From the NCBI RefSeq assembly GCF_030158815.1, contig NZ_BPFZ01000003.1, forward strand, positions 1 to 64,000: a DNA stretch of 64,000 nt, read 5' to 3'. The notes under the pieces are model-generated. The model saw only the letters and a program-made list of their open reading frames with translations, was not told the DNA's origin and made no database searches. Numbering within the stretch: the first letter of the stretch is position 1; each line of letters opens with the position of its first letter. Shown here piece after piece: positions 26,311-35,193 of the stretch. This stretch comes from Candidatus Phycosocius spiralis. GTDB lineage: Bacteria; Pseudomonadota; Alphaproteobacteria; Caulobacterales; Aquidulcibacteraceae. Position numbers and translations under genes: made by a program.

Positions 26311-27366
26311 CTATTTCTCAGGCGCACTCATGACGGTCAAGGATTTTGCAACCTGATAATTGGCGGCGCGCTCATCTGGGTGAAGCGGCACCATGCCACG
26401 CCCACGCAAATAGCCACGTAGGCCTGCAGCATGGTCGGACAAAAGCTCAATCGCAAATTCCTTAAGGCCAGGTACCACACCAACATTGGCTTTTTTCACA
26501 TAGAAATAAAGCGATCGCGACGCGCCATATTTGCCCTCTATAATCGTCTCCGACGTCGGAACAACCCCATTTAGTGGGGCAGCTTGCAAACGATCCATAT
26601 TCTCCTCAAACGACGAAAAGCCAAACACGCCAAATTGCTCCGGGGAGCGCGATAAGGCCTGAACAATTAAGCTGTCGTTTTCCCCAGAATCCTTCCAAGC
26701 CCCATCCTCACGCAGTGTAAGCGCTCGCTTTTGGAATGCCTTGTCGTCTTTTTCTTTCAGCGTCTTTAACGCAGGTATTTCAATAGCGCCTTTGGCCATA
26801 ACGAGCTCAACAAAGGCATCGCGTGTCCCCGAGGTTGGCGGTGGGCCCATGACATCGATTTTGATATCGGGCAAATTGGGGTTGATCTGGCTCCAGCGTG
26901 TGTATGGATTGGGAATAAATGCGCCTCTTTCTGGACTATATATATCCTTGGCCAAGGCTTGATAAATTTCCAACTTGGTCAAAGTGACGGGGGTGGCTGC
27001 CTTTGAATTGGCGATTACAATGCCATCATAGCCGAGCTTAACTTCAACAATATCAGTGACGCCATTTTTGGCGCAGGTCTCAAATTCACTTTTCTTGATG
27101 CGCCGCGAGGCATTCGATATATCGGGGTAACTTGGTCCTAAGCCTCGGCAAAAAATGGCAAAACCACCGCCGGTTCCCGTTGATTCCACCCTTGGCGTTT
27201 TAAAGCGGCCACGCGCTGAAAATTGTTCTGCTGCAGCAGCTGAGAAGGGGAACAAAGTTGAGGAACCTACAACGGTCACCCGATCACGTTCATTAGATTG
27301 CTCGCAGCCTATAACGATCAAAAGAGTTAACGTTAGGAGGCCAAAGGCCAATAGCTTAGACTTCAT
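26311..27366 (-). CDS. PstS-like phosphate-binding lipoprotein
   Basis: A 351-residue substrate-binding protein of the PstS family. The N terminus is a lipoprotein signal with lipobox VIGC at about residues 18-21, so the protein is anchored in a membrane facing the periplasm. VTVVGSSTLFPFS and VESTGTGGGFAIFCRGLG are the phosphate-binding segments, and PPPTSGTRDAFVELV is the third contact region. Such proteins deliver phosphate to PstCAB or act as phosphate-responsive accessory binders. No pstC, pstA, pstB or phoU follows, so it is an orphan. The ATG after the longer open frame is taken because the signal begins there. Confidence 0.85.
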   Translation of the reverse strand: MKSKLLAFGLLTLTLLIVIGCEQSNERDRVTVVGSSTLFPFSAAAAEQFSARGRFKTPRVESTGTGGGFAIFCRGLGPSYPDISNASRRIKKSEFETCAKNGVTDIVEVKLGYDGIVIANSKAATPVTLTKLEIYQALAKDIYSPERGAFIPNPYTRWSQINPNLPDIKIDVMGPPPTSGTRDAFVELVMAKGAIEIPALKTLKEKDDKAFQKRALTLREDGAWKDSGENDSLIVQALSRSPEQFGVFGFSSFEENMDRLQAAPLNGVVPTSETIIEGKYGASRSLYFYVKKANVGVVPGLKEFAIELLSDHAAGLRGYLRGRGMVPLHPDERAANYQVAKSLTVMSAPEK

Positions 27367-27500
27367 TTTAGGTGATCCCAAGAAATTAACAGCTACACGG
27401 CCCAGACCCAAATCCAATTTTTCTTGGGTTAGTCGCTGCATATGACATGCACGCTTCACTATGATGACAGATTGACGACAAGCCTTGTCCCCGCGGTCCT

Positions 27501-30149
27501 CTACAACAATTTCTTAAGAGCATACACAAAATCAAGTGCATCCTTTGGCGTCAACTCATCGGGGTTAAGATCTGCCAAGGTCTGATGCAACACAGATGTC
27601 TGGGGCTCTGGCACATGGGGGGGCGCTTGTACAGCAAACAAAGGCAAATCATCGAGCGCGCCAAGCGTACCGCTACCTTGACCTTTTTCAAGTCGGGTCA
27701 GAACAGATTTAGCGCGCGCAACCGCACTGGCAGGCATGCCTGCCAGTTTAGCAACTTGAACTCCGTAAGAACGATCCGCTGCCCCTTCGACAAGTTCATG
27801 CAAAAAAATGAGATCACCCTTCCATTCCTTGGCCCGCAAACTCGCATTGCCACAGGCATCCAACCTCTGAGATAAGCTGGTTAATTCATGATAATGGGTG
27901 GCGAAAAGAGCCCTGCACCTATTGGTTTCATGCAAATACTCTGCCACCGCCCAAGCAATCGCTAAGCCATCATAAGTCGCAGTACCTCGGCCAATCTCGT
28001 CCAAAATGACAAAAGCTCGTGGACCAGCGCTATTAAGAATGGTGGCAGTCTCCACCATCTCAACCATGAAGGTTGAACGCCCTTTGGATAAATCATCAGA
28101 AGCCCCAACGCGTGAAAAAATGCGATCCACCAGACCTAAATGAAACGCCTCTGCTGGCACGTATGAGCCTGCCTGTGCTAAGATCGCAAACAAGGCATTT
28201 TGGCGCAAATAAGTCGATTTGCCTGCCATATTGGGTCCAGTGATCAGTTTTAGCCGTGGTGCAGCGGTGCCACTGGCATCAAGAGCGCATGCATTGGCGG
28301 TAAAAATCTGGCCCGCCTTGATCAAAGCGGCTTCTACCACTGGATGGCGTCCGCCAATAACATGAAAACCAAATCCATCATCCAAAACTGGGCGTGTGGC
28401 CTTGGCTTCAATCGCCCATAGAGCTAGGCCCGCTTCAACATCAAGGGTGGCTAAAGCTTCGCCCACCGCGCGTATGGGTTCAGCTAATTCAATAACCTCG
28501 GCCACAGCTGCATGCCAGAGTTCCAGTTCACGGGCCAGGGCCCGATCGGCGGCACGCGCAATTTGGCCATCTAATTCGATCAAGCGCGGGTTGGTGAACC
28601 GTACTGCACTCGCAGTGGTTTGGCGGTGTATAAAAATCTCGTTTAAGGGCGGGCTCATTAAGGCTTCGGCCTGTTTCGGTGTTGCCTCAATAAAAAACCC
28701 TAAAACCGCATTATTGCGAATTTTAAGGGCAACGCCTGCTTGGGCGGATACATCGGCTTGCAACTGCGCCACGACTTGGCGGGCATTGGTGGACAAAAGT
28801 CGAATGTCATCGAGTACCGAATCAAAGCCTGGCGAAATAAAACCACCATCACGGGCCAAAAGGCCTGGTTCTGGAACAATCATGGCTGCTAAGCGGGTGG
28901 CCAAGGTCGATAATCTTGGTTGTTGACTCAAATTGAGACTGTCGCGGGCTTGAGAAATCTCTACCGGGATATCAAGCGGAAGGCGGGCTCCAATGGCGTC
29001 ACCCTCGGTTAAGGCAACAGCCAATGTACGCAAATCGCGTGGCCCACCGCGACCCAGTTCTAGCCGAGTCAATGCGCGGTTTACATCAGGGATTTGGGCC
29101 AAAGTTTCGCGAAGTTTGGATCTTTGCTCGCCATTATTCATAAAAAAATCAATACTATCATAACGCTGAAAGATGACTTCACAGTCCAAAAGTGGGCGGC
29201 TCAACCGCTCTAGCAACAATCGTCCCCCGGCTGGGGAGCGTGTGCGGTCAATCGCAGCCAATAAAGAGCCGTCTCGGCTGCCGCGCTGGCTGCGCTCTAA
29301 TTCCAGGCTTTGTCGCGTGGCTGCATCAATCGCCATAAAGGCGGCAGTCTCAAGTCGCTTGGGCGGTTTTAAGCGGGGCGTAAGGCCTGCTTGAGTCAAG
29401 CGGATATAATCAAAGATCAGGCCAAGGGCTGAAAGCTCTATCTTTGTAAAAGTGCCAAAACCATCTAGAGTCTGCACCCCGAACCCAAGTTCAAGTGTTT
29501 TTGTGGCAAGGCGGATATCTGTCCGCCCGACAGGTCGGGGACTAACTGTACCAGATACTGCCGCTATGGCTTTTGCTGCCGGGCGATCCAAATCGGCATC
29601 GCTTACAACCAATTCGCCAATCGACAAAGCCGAAGCTTCATCAATCAAGCGCTGGAGGGGAGCTGACATCACTGCAAATTCGCCGGTTGAAACCTCCGCC
29701 CAAGCCAGGGCACCCTCAAGCCCGCCGATCGCAAAGATAATGGCCGCCAAGCGATTGGAACTGCGTGGGTCGAGTAAAGCTTCTTCAGTGAGGGTGCCCG
29801 GTGTTATGATGCGCACCACATCGCGGCGAACAACCGATTTTGAACCGCGCTTGCGCGCTTCGCTGACATCTTCTGTTTGATCGCAAATCGCAATCTTAAA
29901 GCCCTGCTTGACGAGTTTTGCGAGATAAGCTTCCGCCGAATGGGCTGGCACACCAGCCATGGCGATATCTTCGCCACGATACCGCCCGCGCTTTGTTAAA
30001 GCGATATCAAGCGCGCTTGCCGCTATTTTGGCATCTTCAAAGAATAATTCGTAAAAATCTCCCATGCGGAAAAACAATAGGGCATCTGGGTGCGCCGCTT
30101 TGGCTTCTAGATATTGCGCCATAACCGGGGTGGGGGAAGCTAGATTCAT
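27501..30149 (-). CDS. mutS: DNA mismatch repair protein MutS
   Basis: An 882-residue mismatch sensor. The mismatch-binding FFRMGDFYELF (with the Phe-X-Glu core as FYE) lies at about residues 26-36, the clamp and lever domains follow, and the ATPase domain has the Walker A GPNMAGKSTYLRQ, VEMVETATILN, VILDEIGRGTATYDG and the CRALFATHYHELT segment. The C terminus is complete (ALDFVYALKKLL). Length is typical of MutS1. It lies alone, divergent from the malic enzyme gene with about 130 bases between them, and mutL is not in the window. Confidence 0.97.
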   Translation of the reverse strand: MNLASPTPVMAQYLEAKAAHPDALLFFRMGDFYELFFEDAKIAASALDIALTKRGRYRGEDIAMAGVPAHSAEAYLAKLVKQGFKIAICDQTEDVSEARKRGSKSVVRRDVVRIITPGTLTEEALLDPRSSNRLAAIIFAIGGLEGALAWAEVSTGEFAVMSAPLQRLIDEASALSIGELVVSDADLDRPAAKAIAAVSGTVSPRPVGRTDIRLATKTLELGFGVQTLDGFGTFTKIELSALGLIFDYIRLTQAGLTPRLKPPKRLETAAFMAIDAATRQSLELERSQRGSRDGSLLAAIDRTRSPAGGRLLLERLSRPLLDCEVIFQRYDSIDFFMNNGEQRSKLRETLAQIPDVNRALTRLELGRGGPRDLRTLAVALTEGDAIGARLPLDIPVEISQARDSLNLSQQPRLSTLATRLAAMIVPEPGLLARDGGFISPGFDSVLDDIRLLSTNARQVVAQLQADVSAQAGVALKIRNNAVLGFFIEATPKQAEALMSPPLNEIFIHRQTTASAVRFTNPRLIELDGQIARAADRALARELELWHAAVAEVIELAEPIRAVGEALATLDVEAGLALWAIEAKATRPVLDDGFGFHVIGGRHPVVEAALIKAGQIFTANACALDASGTAAPRLKLITGPNMAGKSTYLRQNALFAILAQAGSYVPAEAFHLGLVDRIFSRVGASDDLSKGRSTFMVEMVETATILNSAGPRAFVILDEIGRGTATYDGLAIAWAVAEYLHETNRCRALFATHYHELTSLSQRLDACGNASLRAKEWKGDLIFLHELVEGAADRSYGVQVAKLAGMPASAVARAKSVLTRLEKGQGSGTLGALDDLPLFAVQAPPHVPEPQTSVLHQTLADLNPDELTPKDALDFVYALKKLL

Positions 30150-30281
30150 AGGAATGGTTTAACCGCGGATTCCCCAACTGGCAAAGCCACGCCCATGCAA
30201 TTGGATCACGTACTACGTTGATCCCAGGCCCTGCCCGGTCTAGCAAAGAAAAATGACATTGAATTGGGACGACATGAACCG

Positions 30282-32558
30282 ATGAGCAATGAGCGCAAGA
30301 CCTTTACAGACCAAGAAGCACTTGATTTTCATAGTCTGCCGACGCCCGGAAAGATCTCGATTGTGGCTTCAAAGCCAATGTCTACCCAGCGCGACCTCTC
30401 TTTAGCATATTCACCTGGTGTCGCGGTGCCTGTTTTGGCCATCGCAAAAGACCCCGATAGCGCTTATGATTACACGTCAAAAGGCAATCTTGTTGCGGTG
30501 ATCTCTAACGGTACCGCCATTTTAGGCTTAGGCAATTTGGGTGCCTTGGCTTCAAAGCCCGTGATGGAAGGCAAATCAGTACTCTTCAAACGCTTTGCGG
30601 ATATTGATTCCATTGATATCGAACTTGATGCGATTGATGCCAATGAAATCATTCAAACGGTCAGAAATATCTCTTGCTCCTTTGGTGGGATCAATCTTGA
30701 AGACATTAAAAGCCCTGAATGCTTTATCATTGAGAGCCGCCTTAAAGAATTATGTGACATTCCGGTGTTTCATGATGATCAGCATGGCACAGCGATTATT
30801 GCCGCAGCTGGACTGATCAATGCCTGCATGATCACCGGACGCGACTTCAAAGACATGAAAGTGGTTGTTTCGGGCGCGGGTGCTGCTGGCCTGTCTTGTA
30901 TTTCGTTGATCAAGACCTTGGGCATACCCCACCAGAATGTCATTGTGTGTGATCGCGATGGTGTGGTGTATCAGGGCCGCCAAGTCGGGATGGATCAGTT
31001 TAAATCAGCCCATGCGGTAGATACGCCGTTGCGCAGCTTGGCCGAGGCTATGGTAGGTGCGGATTGCTTTTTAGGCCTTTCGGCCAAAGGGGCTGTTAGC
31101 AAGGACATGGTGGCCAGCATGGCCGCTAATCCGATTATTTTTGCCATGGCCAACCCTGATCCAGAGATTCGCCCTGAAGAAATTCTCGAAGTGCGTAAAG
31201 ATGCGATCATTGCCACTGGTCGCTCGGACTATGCCAATCAGGTCAACAATGTCTTGGGATTTCCTTATATCTTCCGTGGTGCGCTTGATGTGCGAGCGCG
31301 TACGATCAATGAAGAAATGAAGCTTGCCGCGGCCCAAGCACTAGCAAAATTAGCGCGCGAGGATGTGCCCGATGAAGTGATGGCCGCTTATCATGGCCGC
31401 CAACTCAAATTCGGGCCTGATTATATCATTCCAACCCCGTTTGATCCCCGCTTAATCGCTGCGATTCCCCCCGCTGTTGCTCAAGCGGCCATGAATACAG
31501 GTGTAGCGCGCATACCAATTGAAGATATGGGGGCGTACCGTGACCGTCTGGCCCAGCGCCTTGACCCCACAGCTTCGCTCTTACAGAGCCTACAGGAAGC
31601 TGTGCGCGCCAATCCAAAGACCATTGTGTTTGCTGAAGGCGAAGACCCAGCCGTCATTCGTGCCGCTTATCAGTTTGAGCAATTAGAAATGGGTAAGGCC
31701 ATTTTGATTGGCCGCGAAGAACAAGTTCGCCGCAATATGTCCCTAGTTGGAGTACCAGAGGAGTTTGGATTAGCCATCTTTAACGCACGCATTTCTGACC
31801 GAAATGTCGATTATACCGATTATCTCTATAAACGCTTGCAGCGCCAAGGCTATTTGATGCGTGATTGCCAACGCCTGATTAATCAGGATCGAAATGTCTT
31901 TGCCGCCACCATGGTTGCCATGGGGGATGCTGACGGCATGGTCACAGGAACAACTAGAACACCCGATCAAGCTTTAAACGAAGTGATGTTGGCCATCGAT
32001 CCAGCGTTCAAGAGCAAGCCCATTGGCCTTTCTGTTCTGATCGCTAAAGGGCGAACTATTTTTGTAGCCGATACCAGTGTCACTGAAATGCCAAATGCAG
32101 AAGGCTTGGCACGGATTGCCATCCAAGCTGCCGGGGCCGCCAAACGGCTTGGCTTTACGCCAAGGGTTGCTTTTGTTGCATACTCCACCTTTGGCAGGCC
32201 TATGGGCGAACGATCCGAAAAATGCCGGGAAGCCGTTGCTATCTTGGACCGCATGGAAGAGATTGACTTTGAATATGAAGGCGAAATGTCGGTAAGCGTA
32301 GCACTGAGCCAGGATTCCAATCGTCTATACCCGTTCTCGCGCCTTTCTGGTCCTGCCAATGTGTTGGTGATGCCCGCCATTCACTCAGCTAAAATCTCGA
32401 CAGACTTGGTAGAAGTCTTGGGCGGCGCAACAGTCTTAGGGCCAACCATCGTGGGCTTACGCCATCCAGTTCAAATCTGTTCGCTCTCGGCCCCAGTCTC
32501 GGAGATTGTGACCCTAGCTACCCTGGCAGCCTATGACCTAAATCCGGCCAAGCGGTAA
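30282..32558 (+). CDS. maeB: NADP-dependent malic enzyme with phosphotransacetylase domain
   Basis: A 758-residue two-domain protein. The malic enzyme part (1-430) decarboxylates malate to pyruvate making NADPH, with LAYSPGVAVPVLAIA, VFHDDQHGTAII and the Rossmann motif SGAGAAGLSCI. The C-terminal part resembles phosphate acetyltransferase (FAEGEDPAVIRAAYQFEQLE to the end) but in MaeB proteins is regulatory, responding to acetyl-CoA. It should supply NADPH and pyruvate alongside the transhydrogenase at 43-46 kb. A TTG six codons upstream is possible; the ATG giving MSNERKTFTDQEAL matches the family better, though its ribosome binding site is weak. Confidence 0.95.
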   Translation: MSNERKTFTDQEALDFHSLPTPGKISIVASKPMSTQRDLSLAYSPGVAVPVLAIAKDPDSAYDYTSKGNLVAVISNGTAILGLGNLGALASKPVMEGKSVLFKRFADIDSIDIELDAIDANEIIQTVRNISCSFGGINLEDIKSPECFIIESRLKELCDIPVFHDDQHGTAIIAAAGLINACMITGRDFKDMKVVVSGAGAAGLSCISLIKTLGIPHQNVIVCDRDGVVYQGRQVGMDQFKSAHAVDTPLRSLAEAMVGADCFLGLSAKGAVSKDMVASMAANPIIFAMANPDPEIRPEEILEVRKDAIIATGRSDYANQVNNVLGFPYIFRGALDVRARTINEEMKLAAAQALAKLAREDVPDEVMAAYHGRQLKFGPDYIIPTPFDPRLIAAIPPAVAQAAMNTGVARIPIEDMGAYRDRLAQRLDPTASLLQSLQEAVRANPKTIVFAEGEDPAVIRAAYQFEQLEMGKAILIGREEQVRRNMSLVGVPEEFGLAIFNARISDRNVDYTDYLYKRLQRQGYLMRDCQRLINQDRNVFAATMVAMGDADGMVTGTTRTPDQALNEVMLAIDPAFKSKPIGLSVLIAKGRTIFVADTSVTEMPNAEGLARIAIQAAGAAKRLGFTPRVAFVAYSTFGRPMGERSEKCREAVAILDRMEEIDFEYEGEMSVSVALSQDSNRLYPFSRLSGPANVLVMPAIHSAKISTDLVEVLGGATVLGPTIVGLRHPVQICSLSAPVSEIVTLATLAAYDLNPAKR

Positions 32559-32586
32559 AGGGCGCAACCGGCAATCCGAGTGCACC

Positions 32587-33744
32587 TCACCATGACCTCG
32601 TATAAATTGGCCTTGGTGCCAGACTTTTTTCAAACTCCAACAGCATGTCGCGAAATTCTTCGACATCTGGCACTGAATGAAACCCTCCCCAAAACCGATA
32701 AGCCCAAAAAGAGCATATGTGGGAAATGACCCCCATAGAGTGGCCTAAATCCATGAAAAAGAAAGGTGCCTCCAATAAAAATCGCCGAAAGGCAGCGGTA
32801 TTACCCCGATGGACCAAATCGGCGAATGCCTCATCATAAAGAGCTAAGACCCGGCTACAATTACGAGCGGCTTCCCGGATTCTCGTTCTAATAGACAAAC
32901 GCAACGATTTAACCTCATCTTTGATGTTTTGATCTATTCGTCCATTTAATTGAAATGCATTGAGCTCTTGGGTGACTTTGATCAAGCTTTGCACCATTTC
33001 GGAAAATTGCCATTTGTAATAGATAAATCCTTTCCAACTAAAGATACCCTGAGTGAATTGCTCACCGTGCAACCCTAGGGTATCACGCAATGGATCAAGA
33101 CGTGCATCAGCATTGGTCGACAAAAGCGCGTCGGCCAGCTTACTAACAAAGCCTCTCCCTTCTTTACCGCTGGTTTCAGAAAAAGCCATTTTGATCAGTG
33201 GGGCCATCTCGGCACTGGTGAAGGTTTGCATCTTGGCTGAATCCGCTGGAGAGATAGCAAAATAGCATTCAGCAGGTTGAAAATGATTGCGACGCAATTG
33301 TTCGCGCACCAAAAATGGGTCTAAGGATGGCAATTCATTGAGCACGGAGAGGATGTAAAAATCCTGCTCAAGCTCCAATTCGCGATCACCTACCAAGTCA
33401 CAAATGGCCTGGCGATAGCCTCTTTGATTTACAAAAACCGATCGACCACCTAATTCCAAATTATCAAAATCAAGTGGAAAAATAATTTTTGTTGCGACAC
33501 TGCTGCCGGTTGGTAATAAATAAAGCTCATCTCGACGCAATCGATGCTTGACCAAAATTGAACGGTTTAACAAATTGTCCGTGAACAAGGGGGCACGAAT
33601 TCGCATCGGATCATCTGGGAACCGCTTGGCGATCAGATTTAAATTTAAAACGCGATTGGTCGAAGCCGAATTCGCTAAAGCTGCCAAATTCCGAACGCCA
33701 GCCATGGATACGCCTACTGAAACAATACAATGTGGGCAAAGCAA
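32587..33744 (-). CDS. Unrecognised 385-residue protein with an N-terminal CPHC
   Basis: I recognise no family. The frame is open for 385 codons and begins at a TTG four bases after a strong GGAGG site; an ATG 13 codons later (MAGVRNLAALA) has no such site. The extra N-terminal residues include Cys-Pro-His-Cys, which could bind metal or be redox-active. There is no signal peptide or clear transmembrane helix, so it is probably cytoplasmic. The middle is charged and helical (FSWKGFIYYKWQFSEMVQSL, then DEVKSLRLSIRTRIREAARN), and a hydrophobic aromatic patch, FLLEAPFFFMDLGHSMGV, lies near the end. It has its own transcript, convergent with malic enzyme. It is likely a lineage-restricted protein. 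Confidence 0.75.
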   Translation of the reverse strand: MLCPHCIVSVGVSMAGVRNLAALANSASTNRVLNLNLIAKRFPDDPMRIRAPLFTDNLLNRSILVKHRLRRDELYLLPTGSSVATKIIFPLDFDNLELGGRSVFVNQRGYRQAICDLVGDRELELEQDFYILSVLNELPSLDPFLVREQLRRNHFQPAECYFAISPADSAKMQTFTSAEMAPLIKMAFSETSGKEGRGFVSKLADALLSTNADARLDPLRDTLGLHGEQFTQGIFSWKGFIYYKWQFSEMVQSLIKVTQELNAFQLNGRIDQNIKDEVKSLRLSIRTRIREAARNCSRVLALYDEAFADLVHRGNTAAFRRFLLEAPFFFMDLGHSMGVISHICSFWAYRFWGGFHSVPDVEEFRDMLLEFEKSLAPRPIYTRSW

Positions 33745-33948
33745 GACCCCTCCATTTAGTAAGCTTGTATGAAAACAGCTCTAAACATGACCATAAAATT
33801 GAATTGATATGTAATTTTCCTTCAAATGGGAATGATCGCACGTCCAAATGCCCGGCAGGTCCAACAGTGTATGACCATTGCTTTTAGGCGCACGGCGCTA
33901 AATGCCTTGGGTGGCAAAAGTAGCGGCCAATTCAATCACCCCACGCCC

Positions 33949-34188
33949 TTAGGCAAGGGTTAAAGCCAAGGGCGGCGGGCGCAGCTTTTCAGCTTCCGGC
34001 ACGGTTGTGGCTTTGGTATTGGAACGCGATTTTGCCCGCATTTTGGGCGTGGCGGCCTGGATTTCAGCTGCAACCATGCTCGAACCCTCCTCAGCTGCAA
34101 GGGGATCAAACCAGTCCTGATCACCCTGTTTCTGACGCGATGGCCGAAACTTCTTAATAAAGGTGGCACCGTCACATGAGCGGGTCAA
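33949..34188 (-). CDS. Possible small hypothetical protein (79 residues)
   Basis: A 79-codon frame with codon use similar to its neighbours. It starts at a TTG and includes FIKKFRPSRQKQGDQDWFDP, then LAAEEGSSMVAAEIQ and a basic, proline-rich end. The overlapping frame on the same strand is richer in Arg and Pro and looks like a shadow. No known family, no membrane segment and no clear ribosome binding site were seen. It lies in an 800-base region otherwise without genes. The call is tentative. Confidence 0.35.
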   Translation of the reverse strand: MTRSCDGATFIKKFRPSRQKQGDQDWFDPLAAEEGSSMVAAEIQAATPKMRAKSRSNTKATTVPEAEKLRPPPLALTLA

Positions 34189-34242
34189 GCATCCGTGCCG
34201 TCAACTTAGAACGTGGGTTCTAACTTTGGGGGGGTGGGTAGT

Positions 34243-34535
34243 TAATGCGCTTCGCGTAGGGTGCAGTTCTGCAGGCCTGCACCGCCGCAGCGACCGAAGC
34301 ATCCAAAGGGATCCATTTACCAAACGCATCATTTTGATGATATGGAGGCATGACAAATGATCGCCGTTCAACCCTTGACGCCATGGCTTCGTTGGTTTTG
34401 TTAGGGATTGACCGTTTGCAGGCTTTAAAAAGGGGGGGGTATTCTGAAGCGAATGAACGATCTCGATAGTCCTCGCCTTGTGGTTTAGGCTAGAGCATTC
34501 CGTGCGGAACGCACCCTACGGCGCGAAGCGCATTG
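34243..34535. repeat. Inverted-repeat pair flanking 240 bases upstream of alkB
   Basis: TAATGCGCTTCGCG-TAGGGTGC-AGTTC at 34243-34269 recurs inverted at 34507-34535 as AATGCGCTTCGCG-CCG-TAGGGTGC-GTTC when read on the reverse strand. The left copy also has GTGCAG/CTGCAC and the right GTGCG-GAA-CGCAC, so each can fold by itself, like REP sequences. The enclosed segment has no gene. The right copy ends 16 bases before the alkB start codon, so it is part of the alkB leader or promoter. Confidence 0.6.
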
Positions 34536-34551
34536 ATTTAAACTATCACCA

Positions 34552-35130
34552 ATGAACGACCTATTTGAAGAGCCCGATCTACCCCTTGGTGCGACTTACC
34601 TTGACGCGTTCGCAAGTGTTGAGGAGGCTGCTGCGCTTCAAGGATTTGTGGATGATCAGCCGTGGTTATCGAGCTTGCGGCGGCGCGTTCAGCATTATGG
34701 CTGGCGTTATAACTATCAAAAGAGACAAGGCGGGTCAGAGGCATTCATCGGACCATTGCCGGACTTGCTCAACAGCCTTGGCCAGCAGGTAGGGGCGCAT
34801 TTTTCCCTACCCGATGTCTTTAATCAGGCCATCGTCAATGAATATGAGCCTGGCCAAGGCATAAGCGCGCATATTGACTGCGTTCGCACCTTTGACCCAA
34901 CCGTCGCGATCCTCAGCTTGGGTTCGCCTTGCACAATGGTGTTCTCAAACCCAAAAAGTGGGCAAACGCGCCTGTGTCGCTTACATCCGCGCAGTTTATT
35001 ACTGTTGCAAGGTGAAGCGCGACATGGATGGGCGCATGGTATTCCACCCCGCAAGACCGACAAAGTCCAAGGCCTAACTCTGCCACGAAGTCGCCGCATC
35101 TCGATTACGTTTCGGTGCGTTCAGGCCTAG
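34552..35130 (+). CDS. alkB: AlkB-like 2-oxoglutarate/Fe(II) dioxygenase
   Basis: A 192-residue DNA/RNA dealkylation enzyme that oxidises N-methyl groups on bases using Fe(II) and 2-oxoglutarate. The iron ligands are His107 and Asp109 (AHIDC) and His158 (GEARHGW), and the oxoglutarate-binding arginines are in RRISITFR (182 and 188). NEYEPGQGISAH precedes the first ligands, as in bacterial and human ALKBH2/3-like proteins. It resembles the shorter AlkB proteins without the ada fusion. No ada or other alkylation-repair gene is adjacent. The inverted-repeat pair immediately upstream may affect its expression. Confidence 0.9.
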   Translation: MNDLFEEPDLPLGATYLDAFASVEEAAALQGFVDDQPWLSSLRRRVQHYGWRYNYQKRQGGSEAFIGPLPDLLNSLGQQVGAHFSLPDVFNQAIVNEYEPGQGISAHIDCVRTFDPTVAILSLGSPCTMVFSNPKSGQTRLCRLHPRSLLLLQGEARHGWAHGIPPRKTDKVQGLTLPRSRRISITFRCVQA

Positions 35131-35193
35131 CCCGCCCCACCCCAACAGCAGCGAAGGGTTTCCCCTGCCCCAATAAAACTCTAGGTCTGGCCC

